64,000 nt of DNA from Aquabacterium sp. A3 (GTDB lineage Bacteria > Pseudomonadota > Gammaproteobacteria > Burkholderiales > Burkholderiaceae_C). Below the pieces are notes generated by a model. It had not been told where the DNA came from and did no database searches. It saw only the letters and a program-made list of their open reading frames with translations. The stretch is from positions 744,001-808,000 of the forward strand of contig NZ_JBBPEV010000001.1 in assembly GCF_038069945.1 (NCBI RefSeq), given 5' to 3'. The translations under genes were made by a program, and so were the position numbers. This document shows, one piece after another, positions 16,749-25,035 of this stretch; position 1 is the stretch's first letter; every line of letters starts with the position of its first letter.

Positions 16749-19499
16749 TCAGCGCTCCTGCTTTCGAACCAGTGATCGGGCCAGTGCCACATAGAGCACC
16801 CCAAAGCCCAGCAGCGCTGCGGTGGATGTCCACAGCGCGGGCCAGGACAACGGCCACCCCTTGGTGATGGTGCCCAGGCTGATCTGCTGGAACCACGAGG
16901 CCGGGAAGAACTGGGCCAGCGCGCTGTTGAGTCCCTCCAGGGTGGAGGTGGGGCTGAGCAGCCCCGCAAAGCTGGTGGTGATGATCACGCACAAGATGGC
17001 CGTCAGAAACTGTGCCGCCACTTGGGTCTGCACGAAGGATGACACCAGCATGCCCATGCCCGTGATGGCCACGGCGTAGGCCAGGGCCCCGATGGCCAGG
17101 CCCAGCAGACTGCCCTGCACCCACACGTCGAACACCAACGTCAGCACCAGCACCAAGGTCAGAAAGCTGAGGAAGGTGAGCGCGATGTAGGGCAGTTGCT
17201 TGCCCACCAGAAACTCGCTGATGGTGCCGGGGGCCGAGTACAGGTTGGTGATGGTGCCCATCTCTTTTTCTCGCACCACCCCCAACGCGGTCAACATGGC
17301 CGGCACCAGGGTCATGGCCAGCATCAGCACCCCCGGCGCGAAAGTGTGGATGCTGCGGTAATCCTGGTTGAAGGACAGCCGCGGCTCGGTGCGCACCGGC
17401 AAGGCCGGAATCTCCGCCCCGGGAATTGCCCGCGCATACGCCAAGGCATGCGACAACGCCACGGCCCTGGCGCTGTTGGCGATGTGGTTGGCACGCACCA
17501 GATCGGCGCCATCCACATAGAACGCCACCTCAGGCTGGCGCATGCCCACCAGATCGCGACCAAAGCCTGGGGGAATGTCGATGACCAGCCAGGTGTGCCC
17601 GCTCTTCAAGGTGGCATCGATGTCATCGACATGGTGCAGAGGGGCCTGCTGATCGAAGTAAGTCGAGCCATCAAAGTGGGCGATCAGCCCGCGGCTTTCG
17701 CTGCTCTGGTCTCGGTCCAGCACGGCATAAGCAATGCGGTCCACGTCAAAACTCAGCCCCCAGGATCCGGCGCACAGCAGGATGAGCGGCCCCAGGAATG
17801 CGAAGGTCAGCCGGATGGTGTCATGACGCAACTCCATGGCCTCTCGCCGGGCGAAGGCCCACATGCGGGCCCACCAGGCGGCCAGGCCGGTCGGCGCTGT
17901 CCAGCCCGCTGCATCGCCCGGCACGATGCCCGGAGAAGTGTCCATCGGGTCGTGCGTGGTATCAGGTTTGGGCACATGCGTGAGCTCGGCATCGGCCTCC
18001 AGGTAGTCGATGAAGGCCTGCTCCAGCGTTTCGCAACCCTGCGCCTCACACAGAGCCTGCGGGGCGCCCACCGCCAACACCCGGCCATGGTGCATCAAGG
18101 AGATGCGGTCGCAGCGCTGCGCCTCGTTCATGAAGTGGGTGGACACAAAGAGGGTCACCCCCTCCTCACGCGACAGACGAATCAGGTGTCGCCAGAACAT
18201 GTCGCGGGCCGCCGGGTCCACCCCGGAGGTGGGTTCGTCCAGGATCAGCACAGCCGGCTTGTGCAGGCAGGCGGCGGCCAGCTGCAGCCGCTGGCGAATC
18301 CCCAGCGACAGGTCGGCCGGGGCCTTGTCAACGTGCCGGCTGAGTTCGAACACCTGCAGCGCACGGTCGATCTCGGCGTCGGCGGTGCGCGGATCCATGC
18401 GGTACAAGCGCGCGTGCAGCACCAGGTTCTGCCGTACCGACAGCTCTTCATACAAGGAGAAGGCCTGCGACATGTACCCGATGTTCAATCGGTTGGTCAG
18501 GTCGCCCGCATTGACAGGGCGGCCCAGGAGGCTGGCCTGTCCTTCAGTGATGTCCAGCAAGCCCGTCAGCATCTTCATGGTGGTGGTCTTGCCACAACCG
18601 TTGGAGCCAAGGAAGCCAAAGATCTCGCCTTGCTCAATGCGGAAGTTGACGTCATGCACGGCCGTGAAGTCACCAAACCGGCGCGTCAGGCCATGGGCCT
18701 CCATGGCCGGTGGACCGTCCCGGTGAGGCAGCGGAGGGATGACCAGGGGCTCACCATCGCCCTGCCCGGCCAGCTTCACGTACGCATCCTCCAGCGTGGC
18801 TGCGCGGGTCTGCATCATCACGTCGATGGTCGGGGCGTTGACCAGCACCCTGCCATCCGCCATGGCGATGAGGTGCTCGAATCGCTCAGCCTCTTCCATG
18901 TAAGCCGTGGCCACCAGCACCGTCATGTGTGGGCGCTGCACACGCAGCCCCTCCACCAGGGCCCAGAACTGCCGACGTGAGAGCGGATCCACCCCCGTCG
19001 TGGGCTCATCCAGAATGAGCAGATCGGGGTTGTGCACCAGCGCGCTGCACAGCGCCACCTTCTGCTTCATGCCGCCCGAGAGCTTGCCGGCTGGGCGTTC
19101 GGGGAAGGGATCCAGCCCTGTCGCCACCAGCAGGCTGCGAATGCGGGCATCACGCTCGGCTTCGGGTACACCAAACAGCCGTGCGGCGAAGTCGATGTTG
19201 TCATACACGGACAGCGAACGGTACAGCGCCCGGCCCAGCCCCTGCGGCATGAAGGCCACTCGGGGCAGCAGCGCCTGGCGGGCATCGGCTTTCTGCACAT
19301 CGGTGCCCAGCACCGTGACACGGCCACTTTGCAATCGCTTGACACCGGCGATCAGGCCCAGCAAGGTAGATTTGCCCACCCCATCGGGTCCGACCAGCCC
19401 GATGGTCCGCCCCTGCGGCAGATTCAGACTGACGCCATCCAGTGCAAGCACCGCGCCGTAGCGGTGGGTCACTGCCTCGATCTGCACCGCGTACGACAT
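16749..19499 (-). CDS. rbbA: RbbA-like double ABC ATPase fused to ABC-2 permease
   Basis: A 916-residue fusion (E. coli RbbA is 911). The first ATPase domain has Walker A GPDGVGKST, signature LSGGMKQKVAL and Walker B LLILDEPTTGVDP. The second has GSNGCGKTT, a divergent signature LSLGIRQRLQL and VLILDEPTSGVDP. From about residue 540 an ABC-2 permease follows, ending LARSLVRKQER. In E. coli RbbA is reported as a ribosome-bound ATPase, but its architecture and neighbours here (HlyD, permease, outer-membrane factor) indicate export. The substrate is unknown. It starts 10 bases after the HlyD-like gene. Confidence 0.93.
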   Translation of the reverse strand: MSYAVQIEAVTHRYGAVLALDGVSLNLPQGRTIGLVGPDGVGKSTLLGLIAGVKRLQSGRVTVLGTDVQKADARQALLPRVAFMPQGLGRALYRSLSVYDNIDFAARLFGVPEAERDARIRSLLVATGLDPFPERPAGKLSGGMKQKVALCSALVHNPDLLILDEPTTGVDPLSRRQFWALVEGLRVQRPHMTVLVATAYMEEAERFEHLIAMADGRVLVNAPTIDVMMQTRAATLEDAYVKLAGQGDGEPLVIPPLPHRDGPPAMEAHGLTRRFGDFTAVHDVNFRIEQGEIFGFLGSNGCGKTTTMKMLTGLLDITEGQASLLGRPVNAGDLTNRLNIGYMSQAFSLYEELSVRQNLVLHARLYRMDPRTADAEIDRALQVFELSRHVDKAPADLSLGIRQRLQLAAACLHKPAVLILDEPTSGVDPAARDMFWRHLIRLSREEGVTLFVSTHFMNEAQRCDRISLMHHGRVLAVGAPQALCEAQGCETLEQAFIDYLEADAELTHVPKPDTTHDPMDTSPGIVPGDAAGWTAPTGLAAWWARMWAFARREAMELRHDTIRLTFAFLGPLILLCAGSWGLSFDVDRIAYAVLDRDQSSESRGLIAHFDGSTYFDQQAPLHHVDDIDATLKSGHTWLVIDIPPGFGRDLVGMRQPEVAFYVDGADLVRANHIANSARAVALSHALAYARAIPGAEIPALPVRTEPRLSFNQDYRSIHTFAPGVLMLAMTLVPAMLTALGVVREKEMGTITNLYSAPGTISEFLVGKQLPYIALTFLSFLTLVLVLTLVFDVWVQGSLLGLAIGALAYAVAITGMGMLVSSFVQTQVAAQFLTAILCVIITTSFAGLLSPTSTLEGLNSALAQFFPASWFQQISLGTITKGWPLSWPALWTSTAALLGFGVLYVALARSLVRKQER

Positions 19500-19509
19500 G
19501 GTGAGTCCT

Positions 19510-20529
19510 TCACTTCAGGGCCAGGAACTCATCACGCTGTTCGGACCAGGCTGAATCAGCCGGTGCAACGCTGGTGCGCACCACACCCATGCCCGTCAAA
19601 CCGCCCTTGAGCAAGGCTGCATGCTGCAAGGCCACGGACTCGGGCAGGGCCAGCTTGACGCGGTAGCTCAGCTTGTCGCGCTCTTTCTGGGTCTCGACGT
19701 GCTTGGGCGTGAACTGTGCATCCGAGGCCACAAAGGCCACCTTCGCAGGCAGCGGCACATCCGGAGCGGCATCCAGCACGATGCGGGCCTCATCGCCAAT
19801 GCGCAACTGACCGGCGATCGCCGACGGCACAAAGATCGTCATGTGCACCTGGCTCACGTCCAGCAGCGTGGCCACACGACCGCCAGCAGGAATGACCGAA
19901 CTGGGCTCGACCACCCGGTGCTCGATGCGCCCATCCATGGGTGCGCGCAAGGTGTGATCGGCGATCGCCTGGCGCAAACGCAAGATACCGGCCTCGGCTT
20001 CCTCCTTGGCAGCGCGGGCCTCACCCACAGCCGAGGTGGCGATGGAAATGCCCGCGCGCTCACCATCGCGTTGGGCCTGCCGCTTTTGCAACTCCGACTG
20101 AGAGATGAGGCCGTCATGATGCAGGTCGCTGGCGTTGTCGAGTTCCAGTTGCGCCACGCGGGCCTTGATCGACTGCACCTGCACCTCACCTTGGGCCCGA
20201 CCCATGGCCTGAATGGCCCGCTGGCGCATGGCCTGCACGCCAGCCAGTTGCCCCTCCAGGTCGGTGGTGTCCATGCGGGCGATCACGTCGCCAGCCTTGA
20301 TGCTTTGGCCTTCCTGTACCTCAACGGTGACCACCTTGCCCGGGAACTTGGTGGCGATCTCCACGCGCTGCACTTCCAGGCGACCATTGCCCTTGAAGAG
20401 CTGGTGCGCGGGGGTGCTGCTACCCAGGATGGCCCAGGTTCCCCAGGCGGCCGACACAGCCAGGGCCGAGACCCCAACCCCCAGGATGAAGCCTTTGTAG
20501 CGGCCCAGCTTTGCAGTCAGGTTGTTCAT
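19510..20529 (-). CDS. yhiI: HlyD-family periplasmic adaptor, YhiI-like
   Basis: A protein of 339 aa with an N-terminal membrane anchor (GFILGVGVSALAVSAAWGTW). A lipoyl/barrel-sandwich domain (VEIATKFPGKVVTVEVQEGQ) and a coiled-coil hairpin rich in Gln, Arg and Glu follow, then the second lipoyl half (TLRAPMDGRIEHRVVEP). The start at 20529 has AGGAG nine bases upstream; the frame is open 17 codons further but without a better signal. It is the first gene of the exporter operon and should bridge the inner-membrane pump to the outer-membrane channel. Confidence 0.92.
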   Translation of the reverse strand: MNNLTAKLGRYKGFILGVGVSALAVSAAWGTWAILGSSTPAHQLFKGNGRLEVQRVEIATKFPGKVVTVEVQEGQSIKAGDVIARMDTTDLEGQLAGVQAMRQRAIQAMGRAQGEVQVQSIKARVAQLELDNASDLHHDGLISQSELQKRQAQRDGERAGISIATSAVGEARAAKEEAEAGILRLRQAIADHTLRAPMDGRIEHRVVEPSSVIPAGGRVATLLDVSQVHMTIFVPSAIAGQLRIGDEARIVLDAAPDVPLPAKVAFVASDAQFTPKHVETQKERDKLSYRVKLALPESVALQHAALLKGGLTGMGVVRTSVAPADSAWSEQRDEFLALK

Positions 20530-20735
20530 GGCAACGATCTCCTCGTCAAGTGACCAGCTCGCATTCACGCACTGGTGCATGGGTCATGCATGGGGTCATT
20601 GTTGGTGGGGAAATAGATCTGACATTGAGCGTCGTCAAACTCAAGTCGAGCCAAGTGACTCTCCCCCCGATTGAGCGGGAATCGCTCTGGACAGGGCTCG
20701 CGCCGCTTTGATCCAGGTTGGATCGGGGTGCGCCC
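20530..20735. other. Intergenic region between yhiI-like gene and nrdG
   Basis: These 206 bases hold no credible gene. Next to the nrdG stop (minus strand) are two small inverted repeats, GTGCGC-N5-GCGCAC and GATCCAACCTGGATC, neither followed by a T run. They may end the nrd transcript. The rest should carry the promoter of the exporter operon, but no clear -35/-10 pair was seen. Confidence 0.4.
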
Positions 20736-21497
20736 TCAGCGCACCCACACGGCTGGCCCCACCCGCCGCAATTGCGCCACCAACTCGTCAGGCGGCGTGC
20801 GAATGACCGAGCCCAGGCCCGCCTGAGTGGCTGGCGTGGGCCGGTAAGGCTGAAGCACCCACTGCCGCGCCCCAAGCACCTTGAGGTGGCGCGCCAAACG
20901 AAGCAAGGCGGCATCACTGATCAAATCCGGATGCCAAGTGGTTCTGAACTCGCAGGGTTTGCCGCTGTTCAAGACCAACGACAGGCTGGTGCGCACAGGA
21001 TCCCCGCTGCGGGGCACGGCCGTGACGGCCTTGTAGTCTTCGAACTCGGTCTTGATGTCCAGGGCCACCCAATCCACCAGGGGCAGGCACTCTGCCAGCC
21101 GATCAGGGTAGAGCCCCGCTGTGTGCAGCCCCACGCGGAACCCCATGTCCCGCACCTGCTGGATGGCCGGTATCAGGGCGCGATCCAGTGTGGGCTCTCC
21201 GCCCGAGAACACCACGCCGTCCAGCAGGCCCCGACGGACCTGCAAGGTCTGCAGCACCCGCTGCCACACCTGAGGGTGGTGGTCCCCACGGGGCTGCAAG
21301 GCCGGGTTGTGGCAGTAGTGGCAGCGCCAGGGGCAGCCCTGCACGAACACCACCGCCACCAGCTGATCAGGCCAGTCCACCGTGCTCATGGGCACGAAGC
21401 CCCCCACCTCCAGGTCGGCGGTGGGGATGGCCGCTGCGTCAGGCGACGCAGGGCTCGGCGGTGGCGCGCTCGGGCTCAAGGAAGTAGCGTCGCTCAT
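20736..21497 (-). CDS. nrdG: Anaerobic ribonucleotide reductase activating protein NrdG
   Basis: Radical-SAM activase that creates the glycyl radical on class III ribonucleotide reductase. The 253-residue product has the [4Fe-4S] motif C-x3-C-x2-C (QGCPWRCHYCHN) and the SAM-binding pattern DGVVFSGGEPTLD. An Ala/Pro/Ser-rich N-terminal extension of ~35 residues precedes the conserved core. The ATG at 21497 is preferred; another at 21521 exists. Its start lies inside the short glycyl-domain ORF (59-base overlap), so the two are likely translationally coupled. Confidence 0.95.
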   Translation of the reverse strand: MSDATSLSPSAPPPSPASPDAAAIPTADLEVGGFVPMSTVDWPDQLVAVVFVQGCPWRCHYCHNPALQPRGDHHPQVWQRVLQTLQVRRGLLDGVVFSGGEPTLDRALIPAIQQVRDMGFRVGLHTAGLYPDRLAECLPLVDWVALDIKTEFEDYKAVTAVPRSGDPVRTSLSLVLNSGKPCEFRTTWHPDLISDAALLRLARHLKVLGARQWVLQPYRPTPATQAGLGSVIRTPPDELVAQLRRVGPAVWVR

Positions 21498-21639
21498 GGA
21501 ACTCGCCTTTCTTGCCGACATTGAATGAAGCCATCGGGCGGTGGTAGCCCATCACACGGGTCCAGATTTCGCAACGCTGGCGCTCGTGCTCGGCCAGCAC
21601 GGCATGTGGGGTGTCGGGGGTGAAGTTCGTGGTGTTCAT
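21439..21639 (-). CDS. Separate glycyl-radical domain of class III ribonucleotide reductase
   Basis: A 66-residue ORF starting MNTTNFTPDTPHAVL. Its core CEIWTRVMGYHRPMASFN and VGKKGEFHERRYF resembles the C-terminal glycyl-radical loop of NrdD (RVCGY in E. coli), making Gly31 the candidate radical site. The main nrdD ORF ends just upstream and lacks this motif. The short ORF is in another frame, with its own AAGGAGG (21644-21650) overlapping the nrdD stop and four bases before the ATG. That favours a true separate gene over a sequencing error. It lies between nrdD and nrdG in the same operon. Confidence 0.8.
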   Translation of the reverse strand: MNTTNFTPDTPHAVLAEHERQRCEIWTRVMGYHRPMASFNVGKKGEFHERRYFLEPERATAEPCVA

Positions 21640-21649
21640 GGTGCCTCCT

Positions 21650-23689
21650 TCAGGCGGGGTTGGGAAGAGCTTGGCGCGCGCGACGGGCCAGAGCCTCTTC
21701 GTCGCAGCGCGGGCAGAACGCGTGCTCGCCGGCCAGATAGCCGTGGGTCGGGCAGATCGAAAACGTGGGCGTGACCGTGATGTAGGGAAGGCGGAAACGC
21801 CCCAGCGCACGCCGCACCAGGTTTTTGCACGCCTGCACCGACGACACCTGCTCGCCCAGGTACAGGTGCAGCACCGTGCCGCCGGTGTACTTCATCTGCA
21901 GCGGCTCTTGACGGGCCAGCGCGTCGAACGGGTCATCGCAGAAGCCCACAGGCAACTGTGATGAGTTGGTGTAGTACGGCTCGTGATCGCTGCCAGCCTG
22001 CAAGATGCCGGGGAACCGGGCACGGTCTTCTTTGGCGAAGCGGTAGGTGGTGCCCTCGGCCGGGGTGGCCTCCAGGTTGTAGAGGTGCCCTGTACGCTCC
22101 TGCATCTCGGTGATCCGGGAACGGATGTGGTCCAGGTAGCGCAGCGCAAAATCATGCCCCCAGGGGGTCGTGATGTCTTCCAGATCACCCGTGAAGTTGC
22201 GGATCATCTCGTTGATGCCGTTCACGCCGATGGTCGAGAAATGGTTGCGCAAGGTCCCCAGGTACCGCTTGGTGTAAGGGAACAAGCCTGCATCCATGTG
22301 GCCCTGAATCACCTTGCGTTTGATCTCCAGACTCTGGCACGCCAGGTTCATCAGGTGATCGGTGCGCGCCAGCAGGGCCACCTCATCACCGGCATGCAGA
22401 TAACCCAGCCGAGCGCAGTTCAGCGTGACCACGCCCAGCGAGCCCGTTTGCTCGGCCGAGCCGAAGAGGCCGTTGCCCCGCTTGAGCAGCTCGCGCAGAT
22501 CCAGTTGCAGCCGACAGCACATCGAGCGGATCATGTGCGGCTGCAACTCTGAGTTCACGAAGTTCTGGAAGTACGGCAGGCCGTACTTGGCCGTCATCTC
22601 AAACAAGGCCTCGGTGTTGGGGTGCTCCCAGTCGAAGTCCTTGGTGATGTTGTAGGTCGGGATCGGGAAAGTAAAGGCCCGGCCACGCGCGTCGCCTGCC
22701 ATCATCACGTCGATGTAGGCGCGGTTGATCATATCCATCTCGGCTTGCAGGTCGCCATAGGCAAAGGGCATCTCGACGCCACCGATGACGGGCACCTGCT
22801 CGCGCAGATCCTCAGGGCAGACCCAGTCGAAGGTGAGGTTGGTGAAGGGAGTTTGCGTGCCCCAGCGCGAAGGCACATTGAGGTTGTAGATCAGCTCTTG
22901 CAGGCACTGGCGCACCTGCTCGTAAGGCAAGCCATCCTTGCGGATATAGGGTGCCAGGTAGGTGTCGAAGGAGCTGAAGGCCTGCGCCCCCGCCCACTCG
23001 TTCTGCAGCGTGCCCAAGAAGTTGACGATCTGCCCCACGGCAGACGACAGGTGTTTGGGTGGCCCTGCCTCCACCTTGCCCGGCACGCCGTTGAGGCCCT
23101 CGTGCAGCAGCGTGCGCAGCGACCAGCCCGCGCAGTAGCCTGAGAGCATGTCGAGGTCATGGATATGGAAGTCGGCATCGCGGTGCGCCTGCCCGACCTG
23201 CTGCGGGTAGACATGGCTGAGCCAGTAGTTGGCGATCACCTTGCCCGACACATTGAGGATGAGCCCACCCAGGGAATAGCCCTGGTTGGCGTTTGCGTGG
23301 ATACGCCAGTCCTGACGGTACAGATATTCGTTGACCGAGCGCTCAACATCGACCGCAGTGCGGCGGTCTTCGCGCAGCGCGCGGTGCTGCTCGCGATAGA
23401 CGATGTAGGCGCGCGCGGCCTGGGTGTGACCCGCATCGATCAGCACCTGCTCGACCACGTCTTGGATCTGCTCAACAGTAGGAACGCGCTCGCTGAGTCG
23501 TTGGATGACGGTATCGGTCAGTCGCCAAGCTTCATCAACATCAAAAGACTTCGTGGCATCACCCGCCGCGGCCATGGCCCGCGCGATACGCTCTGGCTTA
23601 AAGCCAGCCGTGCCGCCGTTTCGTTTGAAGACAGCCACAGGCGTGGCACGGTGGGCATTGGCGGCTGGCTGGCTGTCGCTGGTATGCAT
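21650..23689 (-). CDS. nrdD: Class III anaerobic ribonucleoside-triphosphate reductase, main chain
   Basis: A 679-residue catalytic chain that makes dNTPs without oxygen. Residues ~20-110 are an ATP-cone (VAVFKRNGGTAGFKPERIARAM). The barrel shows SMCCRLQLDLRELLKRGN and LGVVTLNCARLGY. The C-terminus has the zinc-type cysteines CPTHGYLAGEHAFCPRC and then stops, without the usual RVxGY glycyl-radical loop; that loop is on the next ORF. The start at 23689 (MHTSDSQPA) has GGAG five bases upstream. A perfect FNR/DNR-type box lies about 80 bases upstream. Confidence 0.93.
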   Translation of the reverse strand: MHTSDSQPAANAHRATPVAVFKRNGGTAGFKPERIARAMAAAGDATKSFDVDEAWRLTDTVIQRLSERVPTVEQIQDVVEQVLIDAGHTQAARAYIVYREQHRALREDRRTAVDVERSVNEYLYRQDWRIHANANQGYSLGGLILNVSGKVIANYWLSHVYPQQVGQAHRDADFHIHDLDMLSGYCAGWSLRTLLHEGLNGVPGKVEAGPPKHLSSAVGQIVNFLGTLQNEWAGAQAFSSFDTYLAPYIRKDGLPYEQVRQCLQELIYNLNVPSRWGTQTPFTNLTFDWVCPEDLREQVPVIGGVEMPFAYGDLQAEMDMINRAYIDVMMAGDARGRAFTFPIPTYNITKDFDWEHPNTEALFEMTAKYGLPYFQNFVNSELQPHMIRSMCCRLQLDLRELLKRGNGLFGSAEQTGSLGVVTLNCARLGYLHAGDEVALLARTDHLMNLACQSLEIKRKVIQGHMDAGLFPYTKRYLGTLRNHFSTIGVNGINEMIRNFTGDLEDITTPWGHDFALRYLDHIRSRITEMQERTGHLYNLEATPAEGTTYRFAKEDRARFPGILQAGSDHEPYYTNSSQLPVGFCDDPFDALARQEPLQMKYTGGTVLHLYLGEQVSSVQACKNLVRRALGRFRLPYITVTPTFSICPTHGYLAGEHAFCPRCDEEALARRARQALPNPA

Positions 23690-23766
23690 GCGGTCTCCAC
23701 ACATTCAGTGGCTGGCGTAAGTACCAGACACCAAGGCCAGTGTTTCGGCATGCTGCTGAGAGGGTT

Positions 23767-23780
23767 TTGACGGGGGTCAA
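23767..23780. promoter_or_regulatory. Perfect FNR/DNR-type palindrome upstream of nrdD
   Basis: TTGAC-GGGG-GTCAA is a perfect inverted repeat of the ANR/DNR/FNR type. It lies 78-91 bases before the nrdD start and between nrdD and the small secreted-protein gene. The Crp/Fnr regulator at 9630 has an E-x-x-S-R recognition helix compatible with such half-sites. Anaerobic activation of nrdD is the likely role. Confidence 0.7.
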
Positions 23781-23844
23781 GTGGGCAGTGGCTTGTGTTG
23801 GCGGACGAGAGTGGTCCGCCACGACTCGGAATAGACTCCCCGCC

Positions 23845-24154
23845 TCAGGCTGATCTGAGACGTTCGCACTCTTCGTACGCCTTCATCGCACGCATGCGCT
23901 CGCGGTGTTCGTTACGCTCCTGTTCCGTCATGAACGCCCAGCCTGGGATGTAGCCCGAACCTCAGCGCAGCGCCGTGACCACTGCCGGTGCCCATACCCA
24001 TGCCGGGCGCACTGGCGACCGGGCTGGCGCCCATCGGACCCGGGCCCATACCTGGACCTGCACCGAGTCCCTTGCCACCGCCGCGCTGAGCCACAGCGGC
24101 ACACATTGGCAATCCGATGAAGGATGTCAAAACGATCATTCGAACGATTTTCAT
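23845..24154 (-). pseudogene. Small secreted Gly/Met-rich protein, apparently frameshifted
   Basis: From ATG 24154 (AAGGAG six bases upstream) a signal peptide (MKIVRMIVLTSFIGLPMCAA) leads into a Gly/Met/Pro-rich stretch. This frame stops at 23912 after 80 codons with an unlikely tail. A one-base shift near 23953 instead gives YIPGWAFMTEQERNEHR, then MRAMKAYEECERLRSA and a stop at 23845. That resembles the C-terminus of small periplasmic proteins common in Burkholderiales. One extra C in GGGCTAC would explain it. It may be a real mutation or an assembly error. Function unknown. Confidence 0.6.
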
Positions 24155-24322
24155 GCTTCGCTCCTTGGTCAAAGAGACACCAAGGTCGCAGTGCCCAGCC
24201 AAGTGCCTTGGAGACCGCAGGAACAACCCAAAGAACGGGCGTCGCTCGTTCGGCATGGGCTGTGCGCCACATCCACATCTGTCCGGGAAAAACTCCTGCC
24301 CCGATCGAGCATCAAGCCATCC

Positions 24323-25033
24323 TCAGCTCAGCGCGCGCCCTTCGCCTGCCTCTTCGTGGGTGACTCCATCACGGATGTGATAAATCCGCTTGAAGGTCGG
24401 GATGATTTTCTCGTCGTGCGTGACCACGATGACGGCGGTCTCGAAACGCTGCGCCATGTCATTCAGGATGCGCACCACTGACATCGCTCGCACGGAATCC
24501 AAGGGAGCTGTGGGCTCGTCGGCCAGGATCACCGGCGGGCGGTTGACCAGCCCTCGAGCGATGGCCACGCGCTGCTGCTCGCCCCCTGACAACTGTGATG
24601 GCATGGCCTTGGCTCGATGGTGGACATCCAGCGCGGTCAGCAAGTCCAGCGCGCGCTGCCGTGCCTGGTCATTGGGCATGCCGGCCAGCATGGGTAGCAG
24701 GGCTACGTTGTCGGTCACATCCAGAAAGGGGATCAGGTAAGGCGCCTGGAACACAAAACCGATTTTGTCGCGGCGCAAGGCACGCAGATCGGGCACTTTC
24801 CAGCTGTTGTCAAAGATCACGTCTTCACCCAATTGCATGCGCCCGGCGGTAGGGTTGATCACAGCCCCCAGACATTTGAGCAAGGTGCTTTTGCCCGATC
24901 CTGAGGGGCCGATCAGACCCACCACTTCACCGGGCTCGACATGCATGTTGACCTCTCTCAAGGCCAGCAGGGCGGTGTCGCCCTCGCCATAGCGCTTGCT
25001 CAACCCTTCAATGTGGATGCCCTTGCGCGACAT
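24323..25033 (-). CDS. ABC exporter ATPase, MacB/DevA/LolD type
   Basis: A 236-residue ATPase with Walker [10 protein letters not shown], signature [14 protein letters not shown] and Walker [11 protein letters not shown]. The next residues read APLDS instead of the common ALDS. It belongs to the MacB/LolD/DevA group that drives FtsX-type permeases. It is the last gene of the tetR-hlyD-permease-ATPase operon, two bases after the permease stop. The cargo is unknown; glycolipid, lipoprotein or drug export are all seen in this family. Confidence 0.9.
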   Translation of the reverse strand: MSRKGIHIEGLSKRYGEGDTALLALREVNMHVEPGEVVGLIGPSGSGKSTLLKCLGAVINPTAGRMQLGEDVIFDNSWKVPDLRALRRDKIGFVFQAPYLIPFLDVTDNVALLPMLAGMPNDQARQRALDLLTALDVHHRAKAMPSQLSGGEQQRVAIARGLVNRPPVILADEPTAPLDSVRAMSVVRILNDMAQRFETAVIVVTHDEKIIPTFKRIYHIRDGVTHEEAGEGRALS

Positions 25034-25035
25034 GC

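Noticed and set aside
17196..18980. 594-codon plus-strand ORF
   Set aside because: Antisense to the rbbA-like gene, composition typical of a shadow frame, no domain.
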